The position numbers and the translations under genes were made by a program. A stretch of 36,173 nucleotides of DNA from positions 1-36,173 of IMG/VR virus record IMGVR_UViG_3300015199_000009. One strand, written 5' to 3'. Origin of the DNA: a virus. Shown here one piece after another: positions 1 to 6,985 of this stretch (within the stretch, counting starts at the first letter, position 1; each line of letters opens with the position of its first letter). A model generated the notes under the pieces. The model was not told the origin of the DNA. It saw only the letters and a program-made list of their open reading frames with translations, and did no database searches.

Positions 1-25
1 GTGAAACCAGCGCTTGGCCGTGGTC

Positions 26-106
26 TGGTGCTTTACAACGGCGTAAATCGAGGCGCGGCGGCGTATTTGGCGTGAATTGGCGGTTAATGTATGGGTAACG
101 GCGTGG
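26..106. repeat. Left phage end with transposase-binding-site repeats
   Basis: After the terminal TGGTG, related sites recur about every 20 bp: CGGCGTAAA from 39, CGGCGTATT from 59, a weaker GCGGTTAA near 80 and CGGCGTGG from 99. The right end has the same core inverted. Regularly spaced end sites are how MuA-family transposases recognise and pair the ends. The array ends just before the stop codon of the repressor gene at 107. Confidence 0.75.
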
Positions 107-856
107 TTACTCGTAGTTTTTGGGGTCGCGCAGGATCGACTTCACTATTCCGACCACGATCAGGCGCGTTTCTTTTTTTACTATGATCGGCGCTAATTTT
201 CGGTTGTCGCTCTGCAAATACATCACGAAGCCGCCCTCCTCTTTTGGGCTGTCGTAGACGCACAGGCGTTTTAGGACTGGGTCGCTGTCGTTTACGCAGG
301 CGCAGACCACTTCCTCGTGTAGCTTCAGCCAGGCGCGTTTGTCGGCGGGGCCGCGTTCGGGGTCGAATTCTTCCAGTATCAGGCGCGTGCTTTCCACGAT
401 CACGCGGTCGCCTTCGTAGATGGTGGGCTTCATGCTGTGGCCGTTGACTTGTAAACAGTAGTGTTTGTCCTTACTGTACTTAACGTCAACCATTTCAGTT
501 TCTGCCCCTCGTGAAAAGGTGGGAAGATGGTTGGCTGCAATGCTGTTTACCACGGGTAACTTATGCATTTTAGGCGTCGGGCTCCTCTCTAATTCAGGCG
601 TCGTTTTAAACAGGTTCTCCAGCGTCAACGGGTTGTCCGAGGTTTCTTGGACAACCCCTCCGCCCAATAGATCACGCACGTCCAATCCCAGGTGTTTCGA
701 CAATTCACCTATCGCCGTAGACGATGGAACGACCTTATCTAACTCCCACCTGTTAACAGTGCTTAACGCCACGCCACACATTTTACCTAACGTCGTTTGT
801 GAGAGATTTAAACGGCGTCGAGCCTCGCGAATAGTACGTCCTAAAGATATGCTCAT
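107..856 (-). CDS. LexA/CI-type phage repressor (HTH plus S24 peptidase)
   Basis: This 249-residue protein has an XRE-type helix-turn-helix at about residues 5-62 (SQTTLGKMCGVALSTVNRWE), a linker, and an S24 peptidase domain at about 95-245. The domain contains a serine motif, NGHSMKPTI, with Ser141 as likely nucleophile and a candidate general-base lysine, Lys196, in DPVLKRL. The family binds operators as dimers and self-cleaves when RecA is activated, which would give SOS-type induction. The gene is divergent from the transposase gene, as in Mu-like phages, and two 12-bp half-palindromes in the shared upstream region are likely operators. The ATG at 856 has no clear Shine-Dalgarno and lies about 9 bases after a possible -10, so the message may be leaderless. 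The linker motif VVQETSDNP is encoded by a hairpin found again at 1625-1650. Confidence 0.93.
   Translation of the reverse strand: MSISLGRTIREARRRLNLSQTTLGKMCGVALSTVNRWELDKVVPSSTAIGELSKHLGLDVRDLLGGGVVQETSDNPLTLENLFKTTPELERSPTPKMHKLPVVNSIAANHLPTFSRGAETEMVDVKYSKDKHYCLQVNGHSMKPTIYEGDRVIVESTRLILEEFDPERGPADKRAWLKLHEEVVCACVNDSDPVLKRLCVYDSPKEEGGFVMYLQSDNRKLAPIIVKKETRLIVVGIVKSILRDPKNYE
630..657. repeat. Hairpin repeat inside the repressor gene (copy 1)
   Basis: GGGTTGTCC at 630-638 and GGACAACCC at 649-657 are inverted arms. The inner bases also pair except for one mismatch, around a GTTT loop. On the minus strand it encodes the repressor linker. Near-identical copies lie at 1625-1650 and, as half an element, at 9201-9218. 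A mobile or operator-like palindrome is possible. Confidence 0.6.
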
Positions 857-865
857 TTTTAGAAT

Positions 866-894
866 ATAATACAGATTTGCGAAAAAACGGAAAA
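866..894 (-). promoter_or_regulatory. Possible repressor promoter, weak
   Basis: Reading on the minus strand, TATTAT at 871-866 resembles a -10 box, and TTTTCC at 894-889 lies 17 bases upstream as a poor -35. The repressor ATG is about 9 bases past the -10, which would leave almost no leader. A 10-bp palindrome, CGAAATTTCG, lies just upstream at 900-909. Only the -10 is convincing. Confidence 0.3.
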
Positions 895-920
895 TATTAC
901 GAAATTTCGAAATTTAAGTG

Positions 921-949
921 TTGACAGAGTTAGGCATTCATGCTTAAAT
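921..949 (+). promoter_or_regulatory. Early promoter, sigma70 type
   Basis: A perfect -35, TTGACA at 921-926, is followed after 17 bases by TTAAAT at 944-949. This would drive the transposase and early genes. Transcription would start at about 955-957, which coincides with the in-frame ATG at 957, so the first message may be leaderless. The ATG at 948 overlaps the -10 box and is an unlikely start. Confidence 0.7.
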
Positions 950-965
950 GTTAGGCATGAATGCC
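933..965. promoter_or_regulatory. Operator pair flanking the early -10 box
   Basis: An 11-bp perfect inverted repeat, GGCATTCATGC at 933-943 and GCATGAATGCC at 955-965, brackets the -10 box. Each arm is itself nearly palindromic (GGCAT-N2-ATGC). The two sites are centred 21 bp apart, so they lie on the same DNA face. This is a good candidate operator for the repressor at 107-856. Binding is inferred. Confidence 0.65.
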
Positions 966-3308
966 AAACACTTAATTCGAATGGCCGAAATACAAATTGC
1001 CGATCTAATGACGGCAACCCATAAAAAACAGACCGCAATTTATTATCACCTGAACGATTCCCCACCGCCCCAATGGCTATTAGACGCAATTGCTAAATGG
1101 TACGAAGTCCACCAACCCATCAAACCCGCCGTGCTCGATCAGGCATTCCGCGATGCCCTCAATGATATTTGGCCGAAGCCACCAACCCCTGGCGGCCCGC
1201 GCCGCCGCAGAAAGGGAAACACACATGCTCAAATTTACTCTCCTAGACAACAATCTAGCCCTGATCAACGCAGCGGTCATTCCCAGGCGCACCAGACTGC
1301 TAGCGGCTGTCGTGGTGATGAAGGAAATGCCCAGCAACCCCAGCGATATTCACGCAGCCCTGACGGCCGCGCTGAAAATGCATCTGATCACCAAGCGGGA
1401 ATACCGCGAACTGTTACCGGAGTAAACGACACCCATGAAACTGACGCCACTGAATCTACTGAACCCACGATGGTGGGCGGGATTAACACAGAAGGAACTA
1501 TCGCAGGCGTGCGAGGAGGTATGCCTATACCACGACTTCCTCAAAGCCGTCTCGGATTCCGCCGTGATAGGGTCGAAGATGAAGCGAGCCAAACAGAGAA
1601 TTCCCGCACACCCGCCCCGTCAGAGGTTGTCCGAGAAACCTCGGACAACCCCCCTTTAGCCCCAGAAATGCCCGGTAACTGGTCCGACGCCCGCCGCCAC
1701 TACCTGATGTTGACCGCCATCCGGCCCGAGCCCCAGGCCGCTAAACGCGCACTCTATACCTGGATCGCCGCGCAGTCCTGGGCCGTCTCCCGCGACGGTA
1801 AAACTCTCAGCACGGAGGCGATCCAGAAACGCCTGGCGCGCCACACTGGAACGAGGCTGCGCAAGCGGCGTCCAGAACTGCATGTCCAGCGCAAACACGC
1901 CGCGCTGATCGAAGTCCTTTCCGGGCCACTGGCCAGCCACCGTTGCGACACGCACGATAAGGGCGCGGGCGAGTACAGCCTCGGCTCTCTACGCACCGTG
2001 CTGAAGGGGGTGCTTTCAAACCAGGCGATCCAAGTGGCGTTGAAAAATCATCCAGACATTTTAGGCGCGACACCCTGTTTGAGTACGCTGGAGAAAATCC
2101 TACGGGAGCGGCGTGGCGGGGTGGACCGCTTAAAAGAACACCGCAGTCACGATCTCTTGGAGCGATGTGTTGGATTCCGCGCCGAGTATGCCGGGCAGGT
2201 CTCCTTAGTGGACGCCACTGGATGGCCAGTGCGCTTTCGCCAGCACGATTACGAGAAAAAGCAAAAACGCTGGCTGTTCGTGCATGCGGATGTGGCATCG
2301 GCGCAGGTGCGTTGCGCCAACCTCGCGGCCACTTCGGAATCCGAGGGCTGGCGTCCGAAAGACGACCGCCAGGATGTGATGCTGGAATTCCTGCGCGGTA
2401 TGGACTATTTCCCGGAATGGCTGATCAACGATGCGATCTCGACGTTGACGGTCGGGCTGCGCAGCCTGCACCCTGGCGTGCATCCCTCTGAGATACTTTC
2501 CGATGGCGTCATCGCCTGGCTACTGGGCGGCACAACTCCGTATGTCGGACTGGGCATGCGTCCCACGTCCCATGCGCACGCTGAAGTGGCTGTCAAATGC
2601 TTCAAGGAACACGTCGTCAAGCGCGGCACTTCCCGAGCCATCGCCGCTGAAATGAGCGGCGCGGGTCTGACAAAGATTTCAGACGCTGAAAACGAACTCG
2701 AATTTTTAGAGATGCTTAACACTGCGCTCTGCGATTTGAACGCGGGAAAACTACACCGCCGCGGCTGCCCTAAATCCCGCCAGGAATTATGGGACCTCGA
2801 AAGCGCGGTCGCATCCCGCGCCCTGCGCGCCCAGGCCACCGACTTGTTTCAGCCTGCCGAAAACGGCCACCTAAAAATCAAAAACCTGATCCGCGCCACA
2901 CGCGTCGGGCAGATCGTGCGCGGTCGAGTCAGCGTGCGACTGGCTGACAAAGCCTGGTGCGCCGAGATGGTCGTTCCGGACGGCGGCTGGCAGTTCAAAG
3001 CGGAAGAAAAATACGCACTGATCCTGCCACCTGGCGCGCGTGCCAACGACGATCCTGAAATGTTCCGCGTGCTGGTGATCGAGAACGACGGTGCCCGCGT
3101 GCAGTACCACTCGCACACCGCCAAAAGCGTGGCTGTGGACGAATACTGGCAGGACAGCGCCGCGCCCGTCGTGGGTCAATTTAAAGGTCTGCCACACAAT
3201 CAGGCCGATGAATTCGCCAAGAATCGAGACCGCGACAAACGCAATTACCGCAAGTCGATTCGGCAGGGCACGACAGACGAGATTCTGCCAGCTACGGATA
3301 GCTGGTAG
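957..3308 (+). CDS. Mu-like DDE transposase (MuA type) with N-terminal HTH extension
   Basis: The C-terminal two thirds form a Mu-type transposase that would pair the phage ends and join them to target DNA. Candidate catalytic acids are Asp in SLVDATGW (codon 2211), Asp in LINDAIS (codon 2430) and Glu in HAEVAVKCF (codon 2583). The gaps of 73 and 51 residues resemble those of MuA. The frame is open without a stop from the early promoter. It begins with an HTH-like segment (981-1200), then a Ser/Pro/Gln/Arg-rich stretch (1200-1660), then the conserved part. The start is uncertain: 957 is favoured because it would be leaderless, 981 is an alternative, and ATG 1668, eight bases after the stop of a nested small gene, would give a 546-residue enzyme. 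MuA also has an N-terminal operator-binding domain, so the HTH may be a true part of the protein. The stop TAG lies inside the REP-like element at 3304-3380. Confidence 0.85.
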   Translation: MNAKHLIRMAEIQIADLMTATHKKQTAIYYHLNDSPPPQWLLDAIAKWYEVHQPIKPAVLDQAFRDALNDIWPKPPTPGGPRRRRKGNTHAQIYSPRQQSSPDQRSGHSQAHQTASGCRGDEGNAQQPQRYSRSPDGRAENASDHQAGIPRTVTGVNDTHETDATESTEPTMVGGINTEGTIAGVRGGMPIPRLPQSRLGFRRDRVEDEASQTENSRTPAPSEVVRETSDNPPLAPEMPGNWSDARRHYLMLTAIRPEPQAAKRALYTWIAAQSWAVSRDGKTLSTEAIQKRLARHTGTRLRKRRPELHVQRKHAALIEVLSGPLASHRCDTHDKGAGEYSLGSLRTVLKGVLSNQAIQVALKNHPDILGATPCLSTLEKILRERRGGVDRLKEHRSHDLLERCVGFRAEYAGQVSLVDATGWPVRFRQHDYEKKQKRWLFVHADVASAQVRCANLAATSESEGWRPKDDRQDVMLEFLRGMDYFPEWLINDAISTLTVGLRSLHPGVHPSEILSDGVIAWLLGGTTPYVGLGMRPTSHAHAEVAVKCFKEHVVKRGTSRAIAAEMSGAGLTKISDAENELEFLEMLNTALCDLNAGKLHRRGCPKSRQELWDLESAVASRALRAQATDLFQPAENGHLKIKNLIRATRVGQIVRGRVSVRLADKAWCAEMVVPDGGWQFKAEEKYALILPPGARANDDPEMFRVLVIENDGARVQYHSHTAKSVAVDEYWQDSAAPVVGQFKGLPHNQADEFAKNRDRDKRNYRKSIRQGTTDEILPATDSW
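1225..1425 (+). CDS. Small protein nested in the transposase frame, unknown
   Basis: This 66-residue frame starts at an ATG eight bases after a good AAAGGGA ribosome site and ends at 1425. Its sequence looks like a folded alpha-helical protein: LKFTLLDNNLALINAAVI, then LLAAVVVMKEM, then a helix ending in KREYRELLPE. It lies in a different frame from the overlapping open frame of the transposase, which here encodes a low-complexity linker. No family is recognised. An early regulatory role is possible from its position. Either this gene or the overlapping linker could be spurious, but its composition favours a real product. Confidence 0.5.
   Translation: MLKFTLLDNNLALINAAVIPRRTRLLAAVVVMKEMPSNPSDIHAALTAALKMHLITKREYRELLPE
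1435..1659 (+). CDS. Small protein nested in the transposase frame, unknown
   Basis: This 74-residue frame begins nine bases after the preceding small gene, with GGAG upstream overlapping that gene's stop region, which suggests coupled translation. Residues 1-50 are protein-like and helical (KELSQACEEVCLYHDFLKAV). The basic C-terminal part (KMKRAKQRIPAHPPRQRLSEKP) ends inside the hairpin at 1625-1650. Its stop at 1657-1659 lies eight bases before ATG 1668, an alternative transposase start. The arrangement would suit translational coupling. No family is recognised. Confidence 0.45.
   Translation: MKLTPLNLLNPRWWAGLTQKELSQACEEVCLYHDFLKAVSDSAVIGSKMKRAKQRIPAHPPRQRLSEKPRTTPL
1625..1650. repeat. 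Perfect hairpin repeat (copy 2)
   Basis: Eleven-base arms, GGTTGTCCGAG at 1625-1635 and CTCGGACAACC at 1640-1650, flank an AAAC loop. Bases 1635-1652 match 9201-9218 exactly, and the reverse complement at 630-657 is the same element with one change. In the transposase frame it encodes VVRETSDNP, almost the same peptide as in the repressor linker. Confidence 0.65.
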
Positions 3309-3380
3309 CGTCCGACCTCCGCGTCGGACGAACCATTTTGCAGTATCAGGGAACGTCCGAGGCGGAGCTCGGACGCTACC
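3304..3380. repeat. BIME-like inverted pair of REP elements, E1
   Basis: The left half (3304-3330) begins G-GTAG and folds as CGTCCGAC, loop CTCCGC, GTCGGACG. The right half (3354-3380) is an inverted variant that ends CTACC and pairs CGTCCGAG with CTCGGACG. Both stems are intact although their sequences differ. A GTAG head followed by a palindrome is the signature of REP elements mobilised by RAYT transposases. The transposase stop codon is the TAG of the GTAG head. Confidence 0.8.
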
Positions 3381-3394
3381 GGGAGGAGGGAAAC

Positions 3395-4105
3395 ATGCAG
3401 ACCGTCGTACAGGATCCCGTGCCCATCGTGGCGCGGGCAGAGGCGGAATCTCCGCTGGAGAAAACCGCGCACTCGATCGGGCAGCTCTACAAGCGCGCGC
3501 TCACGGCCAGGCATGCGGCGAATACAGCCGGGATGTCAATCGGCATGCTGGTGATCGATTTGGCGCGCACCGAGTTTATCGCCAAAAAGCTGATCGCGCA
3601 CAACACGCGCGAGGAAAAATCGGCGGGTGGCACTGCGACCCGCGCGCACAATTTCGTTTGCGCGGAACTGGCCAAAAGCGGCAGCTACAACGCCGACTAT
3701 CTGCAGGCTTGCGCGCGCCAATATCTGTACGCGTACAACGCGCAACAGACACAGACACGCGGCGCCGTGGCCACCTTCGACACCAAAACTGGCGTGCTGA
3801 CATGCGATGCCTACGAAGTCCTGCCCGTGATCAATCCAGTGCAGCCCAAATCACCCATCATTGACGAAACGTTTGCCGATCCAAACATACAGCAGTCAAC
3901 AGGCGCGGTGGAAGTCGCGCACATGGACGCGTTCCAATTAGTCAGCCAGCACGGCGATTCGTATCTGCGCCGCATCGGCCTGGCCGATGGCCAGCTAAAC
4001 CCGCCCGCCGTCAAAGCGCTGGCCAAATATTTCAGCCCGATATTCGCCGCGCATAAACTGTCAATCGTCACAGTAAAATCCAACCCCAAGGGAGACACAA
4101 TATGA
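3395..4105 (+). CDS. Unknown early protein between transposase and MuB-position gene
   Basis: This 236-residue protein starts at ATG 3395 after a very strong GGGAGGAGG site just past element E1. An earlier in-frame ATG lies inside the repeat and is rejected. The N-terminal half is helical (LYKRALTARHAANTAGMSIG). A middle region has many Tyr/Ala/Gln residues (NADYLQACARQYLYAYNAQQ). The C-terminus ends in a short beta-rich tail. No catalytic motif or known family is recognised. Its stop overlaps the next start by four bases (ATGA), so the two are likely co-translated. Its place between transposase and B gene suggests a role in early transposition or regulation, which is only inferred. Confidence 0.8.
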   Translation: MQTVVQDPVPIVARAEAESPLEKTAHSIGQLYKRALTARHAANTAGMSIGMLVIDLARTEFIAKKLIAHNTREEKSAGGTATRAHNFVCAELAKSGSYNADYLQACARQYLYAYNAQQTQTRGAVATFDTKTGVLTCDAYEVLPVINPVQPKSPIIDETFADPNIQQSTGAVEVAHMDAFQLVSQHGDSYLRRIGLADGQLNPPAVKALAKYFSPIFAAHKLSIVTVKSNPKGDTI

Positions 4106-4719
4106 GCCTGAAATTCGATTCCCGCCAGCGCGCCATGATCGCGCTGTGCAGCGAACGCGGCACACCCGGCCGCGCGCAGATCGACGTGGTTAAGCAGTCT
4201 CAAAATTTTTGCGGGGTTAGCGCCGCAATCAGCGAGGCAGTGCGCAAGAGCCCGTCCATCATCCACGTGCATGCGGGCGGGGGCGCCTACAGCGCCATCA
4301 GCGAGGCGTGCCGTCGCAACGGTGTCACGGGCATGGGCTACGTCGGGCGCCTGGCCAAGCTGGCTGAATCGCAGCACGAAGGCCAGGGCATGACCCTGGT
4401 CTTCGATCACGCGGGCGCGGTCCTGCCCGCCACGATGCTGACGATCCAGCGCTGCGCGCAGGCCGCCGCCGCCAGCGGCGAGATTTCGATCCGCGTGATA
4501 TTCGTGGTCACCATGATCGACCGCTGGGACAAAAAAACAAAGTCTTACATGGCACAGATGCCGGCCGGCAGCGAGCTGCTCCGGCCCCATTGCCGCGTCT
4601 ACGACTACGGCCAAAAGCGCCTCGAAAAATCGCGCGACGCACAGCAGCCCGCGCTGCTGAGTGATGAATCAGCCAATCTGTTCGAACACCAGCCGGCGGC
4701 CAGCGTGGCAGCAGGATAA
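4102..4719 (+). CDS. MuB-position AAA-like protein without a Walker A motif
   Basis: The 205-residue product occupies the place of MuB, the ATPase that binds target DNA and activates MuA. It has an order reminiscent of AAA/TniB-type ATPases: a short N-terminal helical part, a strand SIIHVHAGGGAYSA at about 52-65 where the P-loop should be, then MTLVFDHAG at 97-105 resembling Walker B, then IRVIFVV, which resembles the sensor strand. The expected GxxGxGKT lysine is absent. It may be a degenerate MuB that no longer binds ATP, or an unrelated protein. The start has AAGGGAG seven bases upstream and overlaps the preceding stop. Confidence 0.45.
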   Translation: MSLKFDSRQRAMIALCSERGTPGRAQIDVVKQSQNFCGVSAAISEAVRKSPSIIHVHAGGGAYSAISEACRRNGVTGMGYVGRLAKLAESQHEGQGMTLVFDHAGAVLPATMLTIQRCAQAAAASGEISIRVIFVVTMIDRWDKKTKSYMAQMPAGSELLRPHCRVYDYGQKRLEKSRDAQQPALLSDESANLFEHQPAASVAAG

Positions 4720-4724
4720 ACGGC

Positions 4725-4843
4725 GAGAAGTGAGGATGGAGGAGTGAGGAGAGAGAACGGCCCGCGCCCGAGCGTATTCCCCCCCAGCGTTCTGGCGACT
4801 CCACGGGCACCGCTCGTTTCTCACTTCTCCATCCTCACTTCTC
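4725..4843. repeat. Purine-rich long inverted repeat, GAGAAGTGAG family
   Basis: The arm at 4725-4760 (GAGAAGTGAGGATGGAG...) is inverted at about 4811-4843 (...CTCCATCCTCACTTCTC), with a roughly 50-base GC-rich loop. Related elements occur at 9381, 9771, 14603, 20441, 26039, 26489 and 28228. Immediately downstream, CCCGCCC at 4851-4857 pairs with GGGCGGG at 4869-4875, followed by an A-run. There is no gene in 4720-4899. Confidence 0.7.
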
Positions 4844-4899
4844 AAACACACCCGCCCCGCAATTTCGTGGGCGGGGAAAAATAAACAGGAGGAAAAACG

Positions 4900-5424
4900 A
4901 TGTCGAACACAGCACTCAACGAAATAGAGGCAGACCTCAACGCGCACGAAATTATGGCGGCGCGCCTACGCCGTGTCAGGGCGAAAATGAAACGAGATCA
5001 GCAGGCCATCGACGCCGTAAAAACAGACATCGCGCCGCAGGTCCATTATCTCAAATCGGTCCCGGAATGTTTTGGGCCCATGAGCGACGGCGTGAAAACG
5101 TGCGACATGCGCCACAACACCGACCGCGAATTCCGGGTCGGGGATTACATCGTATTCCGTGAGTACAAGGCGAAACAAAAAATATTCACCGGCGCAAACA
5201 TACATCGCCGCATCACACACATCGAAGAATTGATCTGCGACGTCAGGGATCGAGACAACGGAAAACCCTTAGTCGTACCCATGCAATTCATGGCGCTCTC
5301 CATCCGCCGGCTGTGTGCGGGCGAAAAAATTAGCATCGACTTACCGCCCGAACCCTATCACCGAGCCGACGTAAAAATCACAGATGAGGGCCTGCGAGCC
5401 ATGTCCGGAGGCTGCCTCGGATGA
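4900..5424 (+). CDS. DUF3850-like (PUA/ASCH fold) early protein
   Basis: The 174-residue protein has a charged helical N-terminus (residues 1-45), then a segment matching the DUF3850 pattern: HYLKSVPECF, then KTCDMRHNTDREFRVGDYIV, then FREY, FTG and RITHIEEL (about 48-112). DUF3850 belongs to the PUA-like group, whose members are thought to bind RNA or modified nucleic acid; no activity is established. The C-terminal 50 residues are unassigned. The start has AGGAGG seven bases upstream. It begins a compact cluster of small genes and overlaps the next start by four bases. Confidence 0.75.
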   Translation: MSNTALNEIEADLNAHEIMAARLRRVRAKMKRDQQAIDAVKTDIAPQVHYLKSVPECFGPMSDGVKTCDMRHNTDREFRVGDYIVFREYKAKQKIFTGANIHRRITHIEELICDVRDRDNGKPLVVPMQFMALSIRRLCAGEKISIDLPPEPYHRADVKITDEGLRAMSGGCLG

Positions 5425-5636
5425 ACGCCCGGTACGATCCGCCCATGGAAACGCGCAGCCCGTTGCTGCGCGTGCATCACCTGATCCGATCGCAACGCCG
5501 CACACTGAAACCCCACGAGCGCGAGGCCGTTACCACCTGCGCGCTGCGCTGCGAACGCGCCAGGGCGCGAGGATTTAACGTGTCGCTGTCTCCGTACCTG
5601 AGACAGCTAATGAGAATACAGGAACAGGGGGAATAA
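5421..5636 (+). CDS. Small basic protein, unknown
   Basis: The 71-residue product is strongly basic (many Arg) and helical (SPLLRVHHLIRSQRRTLKPHEREAV, given here in outline). It may bind nucleic acid, but no family is recognised. The ATG overlaps the upstream stop (ATGA), and a GGAGG site lies ten bases before it inside the upstream gene, so translation is probably coupled. The next gene starts two bases after its stop. Confidence 0.65.
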   Translation: MNARYDPPMETRSPLLRVHHLIRSQRRTLKPHEREAVTTCALRCERARARGFNVSLSPYLRQLMRIQEQGE

Positions 5637-5638
5637 AC

Positions 5639-5809
5639 ATGCAGATCGTTGACGACGACATCGCGCAACTCCACGACACGCGCGATGAATTCGACGAACC
5701 CACGGACGCGGAATTTCGGGGCGCTGCCCTGGCCGGGGCCGTGGCGATACTGGTGCTCAGCGGGATCTCACTGCTCTGTTTGTGGGTGCTGATCGAACTG
5801 TGCATCTAG
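5639..5809 (+). CDS. Small single-span membrane protein
   Basis: This 56-residue frame has an acidic N-terminus (MQIVDDDIAQLHDTRDEFDE) and one clear membrane segment near the C-terminus (AVAILVLSGISLLCLWVLI). A G-rich site precedes the ATG, and the gene sits tightly between two others. Single-span phage peptides of this size act as holins, exclusion factors or membrane anchors, but no specific role can be assigned. The early position argues against a lysis role. Confidence 0.6.
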   Translation: MQIVDDDIAQLHDTRDEFDEPTDAEFRGAALAGAVAILVLSGISLLCLWVLIELCI

Positions 5810-5833
5810 AAACGAAACACAGGAGACAGAGAA

Positions 5834-6274
5834 ATGAAAACGGACACACAAAAACAACAGGGCATCGCGGCGCGGCTGGAACAACTGGTGCCGATGCGCG
5901 TCGAAATGCTGCGGCAGGCCGAGCTGTTGAAAATACAACTGAAACAGAATCACGACGAAACTGTGGCGCTGATGAAATTGGACAACCGGGAGCAATTCTT
6001 GAGCGCAAACGGCTCGCGCGCAATCCTCTCGATCAAAAATCGGTGGACGTGGCTGCTCGAGGGTCTGCAAAAACAACTCTCGAAAAACCTGTTTGAAAAA
6101 TTCTGTCCGCGCACGCCGAGCGCCGCGAAATTGCGCGCATATTACGAGGACGATCCGCAGCTCATGAGGGGCCTGAAATCGGTCTGCAAACAGACCCCCT
6201 ACGACAACCTGGAGACACGCGCACCGGGCGCGGGGGTGAGCGCCGACGCCGACGCCGACGACATCGCGGCATAA
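5834..6274 (+). CDS. Early coiled-coil protein, unknown
   Basis: The 146-residue product starts eight bases after AGGAG. Residues 5-60 form a probable coiled coil (ARLEQLVPMRVEMLRQAELL). A middle segment contains NRWTWLLEGLQKQLSKNLFE, and the C-terminus is an acidic Ala/Asp tail (SADADADDIAA). No known family is recognised. Its place in the early cluster is where Mu-like phages keep small accessory or nuclease-inhibitor genes, but no specific similarity is visible. Confidence 0.7.
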   Translation: MKTDTQKQQGIAARLEQLVPMRVEMLRQAELLKIQLKQNHDETVALMKLDNREQFLSANGSRAILSIKNRWTWLLEGLQKQLSKNLFEKFCPRTPSAAKLRAYYEDDPQLMRGLKSVCKQTPYDNLETRAPGAGVSADADADDIAA

Positions 6275-6326
6275 AAAAAATCGGGGGGCGGGCGCCCCGC
6301 CCCACACCCAGCGGAAAAACGATACC

Positions 6327-6533
6327 ATGACGACAAAAACAGCCCGAAAAATCATCAGCGATATGCGCGACGAATTGGCATCGCGCATCAAACAGCATCG
6401 CGCCTATCGGGACGATTGCATTTTTCGCAGTCCGGAGAACGAGGAAGATGCGCGAAAATATTGCCGAACACAATGCCGTGGCGCACAACGCCGCATCGAC
6501 GCGCTGGAATTCCTGATGGACGCGCCATTCTGA
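6327..6533 (+). CDS. Small charged helical protein, unknown
   Basis: The 68-residue product is helical and basic (ARKIISDMRDELASRIKQHR) and contains two cysteines in RKYCRTQCRG. The ribosome site is weak. A GC hairpin (about 6283-6302) lies upstream in the short gap after the preceding gene. No family is recognised. Confidence 0.6.
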   Translation: MTTKTARKIISDMRDELASRIKQHRAYRDDCIFRSPENEEDARKYCRTQCRGAQRRIDALEFLMDAPF

Positions 6534-6535
6534 TC

Positions 6536-6654
6536 GGTAGCGTCCAGGCTCTGCCCTGGACGTTCCGTTGCACAATTTCGCCCGGCGCGGAGGCCGGGCG
6601 CTACCTTGGAGTTGCACAATTTCGCCCGGCGCGGAGGCCGGGCGCTACCTTGGA
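6536..6654. repeat. REP element E2 with a 44-bp tandem duplication
   Basis: The left REP half (6536-6562) has the stem GTCCAGG/CCTGGAC with loop CTCTG, a compensated variant of the other copies. A 44-bp unit (6567-6610) is repeated exactly at 6611-6654. Each unit carries an inverted REP half (CGCCCGGC...GCCGGGCG, ending CTACC) and the TTGGA of a ribosome site. The second unit places GGAG five bases before ATG 6661. Confidence 0.8.
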
Positions 6655-6660
6655 GATACA

Positions 6661-6984
6661 ATGTACCCAGACCCCTACAGCGTCACCGAAAAACAGCGAA
6701 CTGAGGTGCGACATAGCGGTGCAGGCGACACTGTCACGCTGGGCGGCGCGACCGCCCAGGTCGTACCCGTGCGCGACGTGCCGATTTTGATCAGGATCGT
6801 TCGCGACGATTTGATGGACGGGTTCGACGCCAAACGCCACTCGGAATTGCTCGCCGCCGAGCGCCGCCCGGGATTTCCCGGCCCGGACAACGCGGCCGAG
6901 ATCGCGCGCGGCCAGGAAACAATCCGAAAAATCGCCGCGCTGAATTATGTGCTGGACTGCGCGGCAATGGCGGAGCTCATCTAG
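6661..6984 (+). CDS. Early protein, unknown
   Basis: The 107-residue product starts at ATG 6661 next to the duplicated ribosome site; the in-frame upstream extension lies in the repeat and is rejected. The N-terminal half looks beta-rich (GDTVTLGGATAQVVPVRDVP). A helical C-terminal half follows (AAEIARGQETIRKIAALNYV). No family is recognised. The next gene starts after a one-base gap. Confidence 0.6.
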   Translation: MYPDPYSVTEKQRTEVRHSGAGDTVTLGGATAQVVPVRDVPILIRIVRDDLMDGFDAKRHSELLAAERRPGFPGPDNAAEIARGQETIRKIAALNYVLDCAAMAELI

Positions 6985-6985
6985 C

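Noticed and set aside
948-950. ATG 948 as transposase start
   Set aside because: It overlaps the -10 box of the early promoter, so it would not be in the transcript.
4851-4876. Plus-strand intrinsic terminator
   Set aside because: The GC stem is followed by A-rich, not T-rich, sequence, so it does not fit a terminator for the plus strand.
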